DNA of 64,000 nt, taken from NCBI RefSeq assembly GCF_020906515.1, contig NC_085855.1:186001-250000 (forward strand), written 5' to 3'. Position 1 is the first letter of the stretch. Every line of letters begins with the position of its first letter. The notes beneath the pieces are model-generated. The model made no database searches. It was given only the letters and a program-made list of their open reading frames with translations, and was not told the origin of the DNA. Origin of the DNA: Vanrija pseudolonga (taxonomy: Eukaryota > Basidiomycota > Tremellomycetes > Trichosporonales > Trichosporonaceae). A program made the translations under genes and the position numbers. Positions 41,315 through 52,052 of the stretch are shown in pieces.

Positions 41315-42463
41315 CTACAAGTACCCTTCCATGGCAGGCCAAGGCATTAGGCGTTCTTCTTTGGCCTCCTGAAAGCCGCTGAAACTCCGAATGTCCAGTT
41401 TCTGGGTACGTGCAGCAGCCTCAACGGTGCCCCACGAGCTGGTGATTCGCTTCATCCAAGTGTTGCCCAGCTCTTCGTCCGTTGCGCCTGGAGGTAATGG
41501 GCCGTCATTGAAGAACTCGCCTGTGTCCCATGCGGTCCAACCGTTTGGATCTCGTCGGAACCACTCGACCGAGGCGGTGAGGACTATCAGACCGCTGCGC
41601 ACGAACGCGGAATCGGGTGAGAAGTCCTCGGGGCCCCCTGGCTTGCCGCAGCTCTGGCACGGGCCGAAGCCGGAGCAACCAGGGGTGCAGTAGAAGTCTT
41701 CAGGCGCGTTGGTACGGTCCCTCCATAAAAATGTCGTGTTCATCTTTCCGATTCGGGGTGCAATGCTCCCCATCAAGAAGAAGAGCAACCGCGGGACTGT
41801 GCCACCCTTGACAAAAGTACCACTCGATGGTGGCGGGGTATCGCCGTCGAACTGGAAGTAGACCTGCTTTACGCCCGGGGAGTCCCGTAACCCCAAAGCT
41901 GAGATGGCTGGTTTGCGGTCCAAGACACCCTTCGAGAAGTGGATCATGTAGGCTACGGTCCTGACAGTGGAGGGAAGCGGCGCGCGCTCGAATTCGTAAA
42001 ATGCCTTCTTCTTGGACTCCTCTTGGAATGATTCTGGGATAGTGAATGAACGGACCAGGCGTTTTAGTTTGGGAAGGTTGAAAGGTATTTCCGCGCCGTT
42101 GTTGATGTGAACTCCGGTTACAGAGGCGAGCGCGGTCTCGAGCTCGTGGAACTGCCCTTTTTCCTTGAACTGTGGCGGCAATTTCCATGTATCGAGGATG
42201 ATGTCGAGCGTGCGGCAGTGCTTGAGGAGCCGGAGGGCCTTGAGATGGGCAGCCATGTCGCCGTTCCAATCTAGTTCGGCCATGCTTACCACGCCTTTAA
42301 ACGGTATCCCCAACTGAAAAACGGGGACGCCTGGTTCCTCTTTCGTGTTGAACTTGATCGCCACACGCTTGTACACCTCGGAAACTCGTTTCCTCGAGGG
42401 CTCTGGCGGTGCTCGTTCGCCATTGACAGAGGTGTCAAAGGATGGGGCAGGATCTTTGGGCAT
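41315..42463 (-). CDS. F-box-like family protein, subfamily B (B1), lacking most of the F-box block
   Basis: Single exon, 382 aa. It starts 'MPKDPAPSFDTSVNGERAPP' and reaches 'VYKRVAIKF', which lines up with the last strand of the F-box-like block of B2 (FLFAHVAVHI), so the helices before it are absent. The B signature follows: 'MAELDWNGDMAAHLKALRLL', 'LDIILDTWKLP', 'FHELETALASVTGVHI', 'FNLPKLKRLV'. The C-terminal half differs from B2 and B3 and has a Cys cluster (CTPGCSGFGPCQSCG, about residues 262-276). No EWRAEVG motif. Function unknown. Confidence 0.65.
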   Translation of the reverse strand: MPKDPAPSFDTSVNGERAPPEPSRKRVSEVYKRVAIKFNTKEEPGVPVFQLGIPFKGVVSMAELDWNGDMAAHLKALRLLKHCRTLDIILDTWKLPPQFKEKGQFHELETALASVTGVHINNGAEIPFNLPKLKRLVRSFTIPESFQEESKKKAFYEFERAPLPSTVRTVAYMIHFSKGVLDRKPAISALGLRDSPGVKQVYFQFDGDTPPPSSGTFVKGGTVPRLLFFLMGSIAPRIGKMNTTFLWRDRTNAPEDFYCTPGCSGFGPCQSCGKPGGPEDFSPDSAFVRSGLIVLTASVEWFRRDPNGWTAWDTGEFFNDGPLPPGATDEELGNTWMKRITSSWGTVEAAARTQKLDIRSFSGFQEAKEERLMPWPAMEGYL

Positions 42464-43396
42464 GGTGGGGTAGGTGGCATAGAGCCTTGTGTTTTACTTA
42501 TGTGCCCCTAGTGTGTAAGGTGAGGTGAGACGTGTGTCAATGAGAATAATGTGGCATGTGAGAATGGATGCAGTGCATAACATATAGCTAGCAACCGAGG
42601 TGCGAGAGTGGGAGGAGGTCAGTAGGGTGGAGTGATGGATGACCGGAAAATGAGGCCGGGTTGAGTGAGAGAGTGGCTGATCATCACTGGCAAGAGCTGT
42701 TTTGTCTCAGCACGGTCCTGCTATCATCAGATTCTTGCAATCTCAGGACACTGACAAGCTGTGGCAAACGTATTGTTCTGCAAATGGCGTCAGTTAATAA
42801 ATCGTTTTTACCATTGCTCGGTCACAGAGGTCTGGAGGTGCACAAGGACTGTCAGAGTATGAAGCACAATCAAAGACCAGTACTCCATTGTCTTATTGGG
42901 GGCCGTGCGAACAGTTTCTGATTCCTACAATGCATAATGGAACTTGCCGGAGCCCCAGGATTCGATTGTCACTCCGGTAGTCATCTGGGGTACCGGGGAA
43001 TTGGCAGCGTCAAGGGAGTGGGCATGCCGCTGTCACAATGCCACATTGGCTTGGTGTCACTCTATTCAGTCCACCCCGATACACTCTACTATAGCAAGCC
43101 CGTACCGAGCATAGTTATCTCTCTATCTAATGTATCGTCCTGTACTATCTCTCTAGTCGACTTGCCTAGTGTCGTTAAGTCTCCCACGAGGCTGATTTTG
43201 GACTCAGTGCCACTCGCCGTCATCGTCTACACGACAGCCGCCCCGCCATTCCAAGCTGAGTGTAAGGAGCGACGATGACGGTTGCCGTGTCGCAGTGGAA
43301 AAGCCTACGATATGCGAGCCCGGTAATATCTGTCTCATTGTCATCGGTTCATAAATGTATACTTAGTACACAAAGATGGCGGTGTACTGTACATAA
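42464..43396. other. Intergenic 0.9 kb
   Basis: No gene supported. AT-richer than the coding parts. The ctctct/tatct repeats near 43123-43160 are simple-sequence DNA. Confidence 0.45.
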
Positions 43397-44602
43397 TTAT
43401 AGCGGAATAGTGAGTCCCGATGTTGGGACCAGGTACATGCGCAGAGCGAGGCCCATGTCCACTTCGTTTGGGGGTAGGGTGGTGAGTGAGAGTGATGAAA
43501 CGAACGGTTGGACGAAGGTGGACCAGACCAGGTGCTGGCGGTGTTCCTTGGGGGCACCATGAAGCCCAATCAACGCCGCGAGGAATTGATCTCCTCCGTT
43601 TCGGAAGCGGTACAAGGAGGAGAAGATACAATACCGAATCACGTCCAGGGAAGGCCTAGGGTCTTGGCGGAGAACGGGGACGGGGACGAGCCACTCGGCT
43701 GGGAACCTCTCGAGCCCTTGAATGTCGAGATGAAGGCCCTCACGAAGCATGGGTTCCACATCCTCAAGCAAGTGATGAAGCGGAAGCATGATTGTAGGGT
43801 TGATGGGTGCTTGGACCTGTGTGGGAATCATATTGTGGCGGAGGGTGACGGTGATCTTTTTGAGGCCCTTGCATTCTCGGATAGTCCCCATGAACAAGCG
43901 ACGATGAGCAACAAGAGAATCGCCATCATATGTGACAGTAATGGTCAGGTCGGTAACGGTCGCTCCGAGGGCGTGGGGGAGAAGGTCATGAGCGATCTGG
44001 TTCCCGAACGCTGGGTTGGGACGGTGGCGTGGCATTGTGAAAAAGCCGTATGCCTTCTTCAGTCGAGGAAGGTTGAAGACCGAGCGAAGATCATCGTGGC
44101 AGCGAACGATAGTGACGTTGGCCAAGAGACTCTCGAGGTGGCGAAACTCGTCGTCCATGTCGCCATTGATTGGGACGGGACAGTGGAGGACGATGTCGAG
44201 TGTCGTGACATGGGCGAGGAACCTGCGGCACCGAGCGCGTGCCACAGCGTCTCCGTTCCAATCGAGGCGCGGGATGGGGCCGCTGGAGGCAGAGGGCCCA
44301 ATGACGAAGCGTCGCATCGCGCCACGCTGGCTGATGTGCACGGCAACATGGGCGAAGAGGAATTGCTCTGTCGGCTTGACGAGGTAATGCGACGTCTGGC
44401 GGAGGGCGCGGCGGGTGGTGTTGTCGGCGTGGAAGATGACTCGGTCCCAGATGTGAGGAATGCCACTGGGGTCGAGGGGGGACGGCGTCGGGTTGATGGT
44501 AAGCTGCTCCATACCGCGGGTGAGGGCAGCAATAGAGGGGAGTGCGGGGGGAGAGTCGGTCTCGGCTGCATCCGCAGCGGCGTCCTCTGGCTCCCAGGGC
44601 AT
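43397..44602 (-). CDS. F-box-like family protein, subfamily B (B2)
   Basis: Single exon, 401 aa. This copy keeps the F-box-like block, 'IPHIWDRVIFHADNTTRRAL' then 'RQTSHYLVKPTEQFLFAHVA', and so links B to A. The position of IPGLRW in A is 'GPIPRLDWNGDAVARARCRR' here, then 'FLAHVTTLDIVLH', 'FRHLESLLANVTIVRC', 'FNLPRLKKAYGFFTMP', and a diverged 'LDIQGLERFPAEWL' where A has VGLE. The end ('VDMGLALRMYLVPTSGLT') may be a remnant of the A terminal motif. An SCF adaptor role is inferred only from the block. Confidence 0.68.
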   Translation of the reverse strand: MPWEPEDAAADAAETDSPPALPSIAALTRGMEQLTINPTPSPLDPSGIPHIWDRVIFHADNTTRRALRQTSHYLVKPTEQFLFAHVAVHISQRGAMRRFVIGPSASSGPIPRLDWNGDAVARARCRRFLAHVTTLDIVLHCPVPINGDMDDEFRHLESLLANVTIVRCHDDLRSVFNLPRLKKAYGFFTMPRHRPNPAFGNQIAHDLLPHALGATVTDLTITVTYDGDSLVAHRRLFMGTIRECKGLKKITVTLRHNMIPTQVQAPINPTIMLPLHHLLEDVEPMLREGLHLDIQGLERFPAEWLVPVPVLRQDPRPSLDVIRYCIFSSLYRFRNGGDQFLAALIGLHGAPKEHRQHLVWSTFVQPFVSSLSLTTLPPNEVDMGLALRMYLVPTSGLTIPL

Positions 44603-45321
44603 CGTTGGACTCGGTGAGGTTGAGTGGGTTGGTTGGTGAGTGGTGTGAAACTGTTATCGATTACTCGTTGGAGTCGTCGAATGGTGGATATGGGAAAGAG
44701 AGAGAGAGGATGTGGGGGACTGAGGCTGTCCATTATGTATGTTAATCCCAGGTAGAGTGTCACCACGTCTGTCATCCAATTTTGCCAGTTGATTGGGAGG
44801 CGAAGGCAGCAGGGCGCACTCGCGATGTGACGGCTTGTGTGGCGGATCGGCGCCCCGTGGCCCCACACGACGCCCGTCACCGCCTCGCACCAGGACGCTC
44901 GCACCGATTGTAGAACCGCAAATTTCTTGGCATGGCGGTGCATGTGCGACATGTTGTACTACTGGGTCCGAAACCACCAGGGGTCGGATTGTACGTACAT
45001 ACGTGAGAAAGCCTGCGTGAAAGGAGTAATCCTTGCGCTGCGGCCACGCCGCCGACCCATTGCGAATGGACAACATACAATCGTTCGGGACAAACAACGC
45101 CGTGAACGTCTTCTACATAGTACCTCTGTCTAATGTTGGATGAGATGTTGCATGAAGAGGAGTTGCTCAAAGTCGCGACGTCTTACAACTACCAAACAAT
45201 AGAAGCTCCAGCGCACGCTCCAGCCCCGCTTCGCCGAAGCGAGCCGATAGATCCGCAGCCCACTCGAGTTACTTCCACACCCATATTTCTAGATACTGCG
45301 TACCATGGAATGCCCGCATCC
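44603..45321. other. Promoter of B2 and 3' flank of B3
   Basis: No gene supported. An AGAGAGAG run lies near 44697-44708. Confidence 0.4.
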
Positions 45322-47244
45322 TCAGGGGACCGGTCTTGAAGGCGAGCTGAGCATTATTGGAAGCAGTTCCAGTGCTTCTGGGTCTGCCACGGTGACTGCT
45401 GCAACAAGCTTCCTCGGATGTTGGTCGCCAATCGCACTGGGGTTGAAAATGACTTCGCGCAGCTGCTCAAAAGTTCGCTTGTCCCCCCGCACTTTCTGCA
45501 CGGCCAGGCAGATGCTGATAGTGATGTACGTCCGCAGGTTCTCCCATTTATCCAGATTGCCGTTGTCGGGCCAAGTGCCAGCAGGGAAGAGCCATTGGGG
45601 CTTCCACTTGTGGAGACCATAGCTGTCGAGACTAATGTCAGGAAGAATGTGGGCACATGCGCGAAAGAACGGAGTGAGTGGACCCATATCCCCCTCGCCC
45701 CTGTATACATTGTGGTCCTTCCAGGTGTGTGTGCCCTCCACCGTTCGAACGTCGAGAACCAGTCGGATCAATTGTATACCCTTACACTCCTGTAGAGAAC
45801 TAGCCTTGATGGTGTGATTTTTCATGTTGTACTTAAAAGTAGGGTGGGCAGCGTGCGTGACGACGAAGTTGAGCACCTTGACAGTCGCAGGGAGGGGGAA
45901 AGGGAGGAGATCGCGCGAGGTTTCGGGATCATTGTCGTGGCTTTGGACGCAGGCAGTGGTGCTTCGTGGGACATTGAAGAAGCCTACTACCCGATTCAAG
46001 GAGGGGTACGTGAATGTGGGCCGGATGATGTCGTTGAACCTCACAGTGGTGACGGTTCTCAAGGCGGATTGGAGGAGCCGGAATTCGTCGTCCTTGCACG
46101 CCTCGGTGCACGGCCCTCCAATGTACACTTCGTCCATCATGACGCACTTCTCCAGAATGCTGAGGCAGCTGGCCTTGTTCTTTGCGTCTCCGTTCCAATC
46201 GGAGCCGGCGATCCGGTTGAAAGTGACTGGCTCTGTGATCTCGTATCGGGGGCGACGAGGCTGGCTGGCCCTCGACGTCCCAGCCTTACGTGGGAAGTTG
46301 AAACGAATGGCTAAATGGTGACGGGTGCCGGAGGGGTCACTGTTCCCCACGCTTGTAGGCCTGAGTGCCATGGTGGAAGGCATAGAAAAAGCGAGCGGTG
46401 TAGAATGAGGGGCCGAAATTGCCGACCCTGTCAGTGCGGTTGAAGCGCCAGAGGTCTCCAAACCCCCTAGCGCCATGGGACGCTCCACAGTATCTGTGCC
46501 AAGGGGCGTCGGGGTGGCGGTCATTGGGGGAGAGCCAACAACCGTCGTGGTCGAGGAGAGCGTAGGTGAAGCCTCTAGAAGAATGATGTAGCCCTGTAGT
46601 GGAGATGCAGCTGGGGTGGTGGGGGTTTCGAAGCCTGGTGGCGGAGTGATACGATGTGACTGCTCAGACATGGAGGTGTTTGCGAGTGTTTTATCGACTG
46701 CAGGTGGAGTGTCCATTTTGGGATATTCTGGGTCCGGCATCGTAGGTGAAGACGCTGACTCAAGTGGGGCCGTGGTCGTCTCTATCAGCGGTGATAGCAG
46801 AGGCGTCGTGGTGGCCAAAGGTAGGGGCTCTGGTTCTGACGAAGTGTGTGCAGTGGCGGATTCAAATGATGTCGTGGGGGTTGGGTCATCCAGTGGGCTG
46901 GAGACCATGATGGGCGAGACGACTGGTGAAGCTGGGCTGGGGGGCAGCGGGACCTCGTATGCCTCAGGTGTAAATGTCGTGGGTATCACCACGGATCCAA
47001 TGACGAGTGGACGCGGTGGAGGACTGACCGGGGTCGGTGTCGGGGAGCTGGCTTCGGTCATCGCCGATCGGCTGTCTGGGCGTGGTGGGGAGGGTGTGTA
47101 TGTTGGGTATGCGAGGCCGTGCACATTGGTCATCGGGGTAACCCTACGAGAGCCACCTGATGTCGTGTGGGGAGATGATGATGGCTGGGGATCCGACTCG
47201 GCCCTGGGGGCTTCGTGGCCGATTGAGTGCCGGCGAGGTCGCAT
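45322..47244 (-). CDS. F-box-like family protein, subfamily B (B3), with a 300-residue Ser/Thr/Pro-rich N-terminus
   Basis: Single exon, 640 aa, ATG at 47244. Residues 1-310 are Ser/Thr/Pro-rich and disordered. The conserved half begins 'TRHHLAIRFNF' (end of the F-box-like block; earlier helices not visible), then 'FNRIAGSDWNGDAKNKASCL', 'FRLLQSALRTVTTVRF', 'FTYPSLNRVVGFFNVP', all matching B1 and B2. The C-terminus, including 'ILPDISLDSYGLHKWKPQWL', has no A-type EWRAEVG motif. The long low-complexity leader may have been gained as the F-box block was lost. A tattaaag stretch on the minus strand near 47300 may be its TATA element. Confidence 0.65.
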   Translation of the reverse strand: MRPRRHSIGHEAPRAESDPQPSSSPHTTSGGSRRVTPMTNVHGLAYPTYTPSPPRPDSRSAMTEASSPTPTPVSPPPRPLVIGSVVIPTTFTPEAYEVPLPPSPASPVVSPIMVSSPLDDPTPTTSFESATAHTSSEPEPLPLATTTPLLSPLIETTTAPLESASSPTMPDPEYPKMDTPPAVDKTLANTSMSEQSHRITPPPGFETPTTPAASPLQGYIILLEASPTLSSTTTVVGSPPMTATPTPLGTDTVERPMALGGLETSGASTALTGSAISAPHSTPLAFSMPSTMALRPTSVGNSDPSGTRHHLAIRFNFPRKAGTSRASQPRRPRYEITEPVTFNRIAGSDWNGDAKNKASCLSILEKCVMMDEVYIGGPCTEACKDDEFRLLQSALRTVTTVRFNDIIRPTFTYPSLNRVVGFFNVPRSTTACVQSHDNDPETSRDLLPFPLPATVKVLNFVVTHAAHPTFKYNMKNHTIKASSLQECKGIQLIRLVLDVRTVEGTHTWKDHNVYRGEGDMGPLTPFFRACAHILPDISLDSYGLHKWKPQWLFPAGTWPDNGNLDKWENLRTYITISICLAVQKVRGDKRTFEQLREVIFNPSAIGDQHPRKLVAAVTVADPEALELLPIMLSSPSRPVP

Positions 47245-47793
47245 GGTGAGGTGGGAGAAAGGGTGAGCGGATGAATGGAAGGGATGGACTGCTTAGGGCG
47301 CGCTTTAATACCCACAGAGAGGTGCGAGTCGAGAGCAGAGTCAATGTTGAGCCAATTAAACGCGGCGACATGACGAGGTGAACACCCGCTCTCGCACACA
47401 GCGAAGCCCAGCGCCATGACTTGCCCAGCCCGGAGCACTTCCCCAACTGCACTTGGCCAGCATCCAGCCGAGCTGCTGGTCACGCATTGTTGCTCGTCGG
47501 CTTTGCTTCTCTCCCCAGCACTTCACATCTGGAAGAACGACGCCACACTCAGCCTCCGAAGCACTTCCAAGCCATGTATATTGTTGAATCGAGGACATGG
47601 GTAGCAGAAGTCGAAGCTGAGGTGGAGGCAGAGCGCCGCAACGCCACCCGCCACCTCGGTCGTCACTGACGTCATCGACGTCCAAATCGCGATTGCTTTT
47701 CTTCTTCACAACACACTCTTGCTGTGTAACAAGCATCCCGGCCATCCCCAGCATCAGACTCGGCCTGAACAGCAGATCATGTAAGACCTCACC

Positions 47794-47841
47794 CATCCAC
47801 TCATGCATCCACTCATGCATCCACTCATGCATCCACTCATG
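47794..47841 (+). repeat. Four perfect tandem copies of a 12-bp unit
   Basis: CATCCACTCATG four times in a row with no mismatch, about 180 bases upstream of the DUF4246 ATG. A minisatellite, likely variable in copy number between strains. Confidence 0.95.
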
Positions 47842-47962
47842 CGCAGCGACGACCTGCACGCCAGGTGATGGCCAGGGTGGTGCAAGGAGGACGACCGTGA
47901 GAAAGCGGCCATCTTGCGTGGAGGTGAAACGCCAAGCTCCTTCCCGTTCAAGATCCGCTCAC

Positions 47963-47968
47963 TATAAG
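47963..47968 (+). promoter_or_regulatory. Putative TATA box of the DUF4246 gene
   Basis: TATAAG in cactataagaac, 52 bases upstream of the ATG at 48020. Inferred from match and spacing. Confidence 0.45.
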
Positions 47969-48019
47969 AACCAACTGCCCTCCAACTCCACCACCACCTT
48001 CAACCACATACCCCACGGC

Positions 48020-50291
48020 ATGTCAGATACACCAAACCCTACATTCGTGGCGCCTGTTGCCCCCGAACAAACCGCGGCTCCAACGAGCCATCCTGAGGGC
48101 CAGCCCCAACTGGGACAACATGGGGGTATTGACGACGGCGGGCCCGAGCGCGAGGACGAAGACGGCGTCGAGGGCGGCAACGACAGCTTCAGCGGCCATC
48201 CTACGACCTGGCTAGATGTCCCAGGAATCGGCTACGTGTTGGACCATTATGGGGATATGGGCAGCTTCGCGGAGCCAGACGGCGTGTTCCCAACTGTCAC
48301 GTACTGCCTCGGCTTCGGGGATCCCGAGGAAACCCATCTCGCCGGGCGTTGGCGCTCCAACACATGCGTGCCGAGTGAGCTTTCGATGATGTGGTTCATG
48401 AACGCCATTACCGACAAGCCAGAGTGGGCGCGCAAGATTCACGACGAGCAGATCCTGGGCAAGTGGCGCGCCGAGCTCGACCGTTTTGTGACCAAGGCAA
48501 CAGAGGTACCGGGGTCCACCTACTCTTACCCCGAAACTCCGTTGAAGTTTGGCTTCCGCCCCAAGATGTGGGAGTACTGCATCGCCGAGCTGAAGGACAA
48601 GGCCAAAGTACTGGCCCAGACGGGTGCCGTCAGCGTCTTTGACGGTGGCGCTGCTGTGATCAAGGCCGATGGGCTGGTACCCTCCGAAGTCAAGACCATG
48701 CTGCGCGCCGCCGCCGCCAAGTTTGAAGACGTACCCGACAGCGAGAAGGACTGGCATCCGAACAGCGACGATCGCGTGCTCGACCTAGTGCACCCGTCGC
48801 TGTTCCCGCTGGTGTACGAAAAGACCAGAATAGTCAAGGACACGCCACTCAACCTGTCCAACGCGCTCGACGCGTACGGATCAGGCGAGGTCATTGCCCT
48901 GCCGGTATCTGAAGACTTTGAGTCTGATAATCGTGAGCCTACTCGGCTATGGTGAAACTGAGCCCAGGCGAGTTCTTTTCCGAGCACTTTCAGTGGCTCC
49001 CGGCCGAGGTCAAGTTCTCAGCTCGCACCGGCGAAGTCAAGATCGACAGCTACATCAACAATGCCCACCCGGTACGGCACGCGGACCTGTACCCTGCCGT
49101 CGAGGGCGTGCTGAAAGCAGCGCTTCCCCTGCTTCGGGCAGTTCACGAGCGCGTCCTTTCATTCCCCTCCCTCGAAGATCGGATGTCACGAACTCGCGTG
49201 CCTTGCATGATGGCTGATGACTGGGAACTACGACACAAATATGTCCCTGGGCACAAGCCAGGCGTCACCCTTGACCCGCGGGGCATCGAGGAAACGCAAG
49301 AAGAGTTCGTCGCGCGAATTGAGGAGGCCACGAACATTGTTGTTGGAAGCGACGAGGACATTGAGGGCTGGTTGGCGTCGCCGAGGGACCCCAGCGACGG
49401 ATGGTGGGGTGTCAGAAACGAGCGTTCCTGGCACTCTTGGGCCCATGGTGGTGATGATCGCATGCAACCCCCGCCACGCAAGTACGAGTTTTCCGGTATC
49501 ACAGCGGACGATATGAGCGTGGCCAAGTAGGTGCTGAGGTGGGCACAGAGACTGACTTCAGAAATGATGGGCACGAGCCCTTCCGGCTGCAGGAGCTGTC
49601 TGGCGATGACCGTGAGGGCAATCTCCAGGTCATTGTTAAGCTGGCAAACATCCACTTGACGCCCGAAAAGCCGACCTACGACGGTGGGACCTGGCACGTC
49701 GAGGGACTGCGGAACGAATCAATCTGCGCAACAGCGCTGTACTACTACGACAACGATAACGTGACACCCAGTACTCTGAGTTTTCGGACGGGTGTTGATG
49801 CCGAGAACTTGAGGCACAACTTCCGGTACGAACAGGGCGACAGGAGCGCCATGGTCCAGCTATACGACGGCCATGTCTTCTCCGCCGAGTGGGGCGCGAC
49901 CCAGGAGCTAGGCAGAGCAACAACGGTCGAGGATCGTCTCCTCGTCTTCCCCAATGTGTACCAACACAAAGTGAGCAGCTTTGAGCTGGTCGACAAGACC
50001 AAGCCAGGCCACCGTAAGATCCTCGCCCTGTTCCTAGTCGACCCGGCAACGCGCATCATTAGCACGCAGCATGTGCCTCCACAACAGCTGGGATGGGCAT
50101 CCCTCCCCGGGGTCGATGGCCGACTGCCCCGCGAGGTGGCGTCCATGGTCGAAGAGGAGCTCGACTGCCCATACAGTCTCGACGAGGCCAAGGAGATTCG
50201 CCTGGAGCTCATGGAGGAACGAACGGCAAGCAACGAGGAGATCAATGAAGGCATTGCTCAGGAGGTCGAGTTCAACTTTTGCGAGCACTAA
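48020..50291 (+). CDS. DUF4246 family protein (2OG-Fe(II) oxygenase-like fold)
   Basis: Exons 48020-48932, 48968-49526 and 49562-50291 give 733 aa; both introns are 35 nt. The N-terminal 70 residues are disordered. The family core is plain: 'DLVHPSLFPLVYEKTRI', 'HFQWLPAEVKF', 'DSYINNAHP', 'LQVIVKLANIHLTPEKPTYD', 'GTWHVEGLRNESICATALYY', 'FPNVYQHKVSSFELVDKTKP', and 'GHRKILALFLVDPATRIIST'. The WHVEG and GHRK segments are where a jelly-roll oxygenase would hold metal and 2-oxoglutarate, but no activity is known for the family as far as I recall. The ATG at 48020 (gcATGtc) follows a TATAAG by 52 bases. Confidence 0.88.
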
Positions 50292-50354
50292 GGCTATGCA
50301 AAGCGCTCATCTGGTGATCAGGGATTCATTCCATACTACTGTACCCTATAACCC

Positions 50355-52052
50355 CTACGCAATGTGCTTGACCTCCTGCTTGGTCTTGTCCGACTCGAGG
50401 GCCGCCTCACGGCTATCATAACGGAGTACCGTGCCACCATTGGCCTCGACCTTCTCATTGTCGAGCGCCTCACCAGCCTCGCGATGGGACACGCCGCCAA
50501 AGAGCTTGTCCATGTCCTCGAGCGGGATGCCCTTGGTCTCCGGGAGCCAGCTGGTTGGGTCAGCCACTTTCCACGGGTAGAACGGGGTACTCACAACCAG
50601 ACACCAGCGAATAGGATGATGTTCATGCCGGCGAAGAAGAAGAAGCAGTAGAAGCCCGTCTTCTTGAGGAAAATGGGGAAGAACTGGCCCACGATTGTCC
50701 CGACCGTCGACTGCGTCTGCGAACAGAAGCTGATAGCGTGCGCGCGCACGTCAGTAGAAAAGATGTCGGCACTGTAAATCCACACAGTGGCTCCCCATGA
50801 AGGCTTGTAGAAGAGGACAAAGAGGAAGAAGAGTGCGGCGACTCCAATGCCGACTGAGCGGGTGCGGTGGCCCTCGGCGTCGGCGGGGTGGGTGATGCCG
50901 ACGCAGGCGACGATCAGCAGCGAAATGCCCTGACCCGCAGCGCCGATTAGCAGCACAGGCTTGCGTCCGATGCGGTCCACCAGCCAGGTAGCGTTGAGAG
51001 TGAACAGAATCGAGAAAGTGGCACTCAGGGCGTTGATGAGGAAAATGGTGTCCGGGTTGGCAAACACCGACTTGTAGATAAGCGACGTGTAGCCCGCAAG
51101 CACCGAGTTGCCGCAGACCTGCTGGCCAAAGTTGATGAAGATGGCGAGAAGCATACGGCGGCGGAGTGACGGCTCGACGAAGATGGTCTTGTACGGCGCC
51201 CACCAGCGCGAGTCGAGGTGGGCGGCTGTCTTTTCGTAGTTGACGGCGGCGACAATGTCGGCGAGCTCCTGCTCGGCTTCCTCTTGGGGGCGGGTAAGAA
51301 TAAGAGCGTTGCGCGCTTCCTCGATACGGCCGCGTTCAACTAGCCAGCGAGGAGACTCGGGACAGAAGAACATGGAGATGATGACAAGTGCCGGGAAGAA
51401 GATCTGGAGGAAGAGCGGGACACGCCATTGCCAGATTCCGAGGTGGTGGTTCTTGCTCACGCCGTAGGCCGTCCAGTAGACGATGAACGCGCCGATGGTG
51501 AAGAAGACTGGGGTGTGAATCTCGTGTACGCGGCCGTTGTCTCGCACTCACCCTGCCAGAAGGACATCATGACGCCGCGGATACGTGCCGGCGCAATCTC
51601 AGTCATGTACGTCGGGCCAGTGGGGATAGCGATACCCTGTCCAATGCCCATGAGCAAGCGGCCGCCGATGAAGCCCTGGACATTGGGAGCGAAGACTTGA
51701 ACAAAGGTCGAGATGATGACGAGGGCACAGCCGACCTGGAGACAGATACGACGACCAGCCAGCTTGGACAGAGTGGGGGTCACGAACACGCCCGAAACGA
51801 TGCCGCCGGTCGTGTAGCCCGTGTTGATGGCGCCCAGGAGGTTGGGGTCTATCTCCTTGGCGCCAGGCTTCTTGAAGTGGTCGACAAAGGTCTTGAAACC
51901 TTGCACCGAGTTGAAGGTACTGCCGTCGTACCCGTTAATGGCCTGTGGATGTGAGTGACGCGACACAGGCACAAGGGGCAGCGGCCCAAACTTACCATGG
52001 TCATGGCCGCGCAGATGGCGTACGTCCATGCGCGTCTAGCTTCGCCGCCCAT
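50355..52052 (-). CDS. MFS sugar porter (lactose/cellobiose permease-like)
   Basis: Exons 51996-52052, 51552-51942, 50595-51507 and 50355-50550 give 518 aa. Sugar-porter signatures: 'INGYDGSTFNSVQ' in TM1, 'GRRICLQVGC' after TM2-3, 'GGRLLMGIGQG' in TM4, 'PESPRWLVERGR' after TM6, 'NFGQQVCGNSVLAGY' in TM7, 'DRIGRKPVLL', and 'WLPETKGIPLEDMDKLF' after TM12. The last intron lies inside the 'AGVWF-WLPETKG' junction. Plasma-membrane, proton-coupled uptake is expected. The disaccharide preference is an inference from its divergent neighbour, a GH1 beta-glucosidase with no signal peptide, with which it shares a 761-bp promoter. Confidence 0.88.

Larger units (their letters stand above)
47245..48019. 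other. Divergent promoter with a 12-bp tandem repeat
   Basis: Between B3 (minus) and the DUF4246 gene (plus). Holds the CATCCACTCATG repeat (47794-47841) and TATAAG at 47963. An open frame runs from 47693 into the DUF4246 gene, but its repeat-encoded upstream part is unlikely to be translated. Confidence 0.5.

Noticed and set aside
47794-47841. CRISPR-like reading of the tandem repeats here and at 39514-39570
   Set aside because: Units are contiguous with no spacers, and the host is a eukaryote.
48020-50291. Calling the DUF4246 protein a member of the F-box-like family because it lies inside the array
   Set aside because: It has none of the array motifs and has a full, distinct DUF4246 core with introns.
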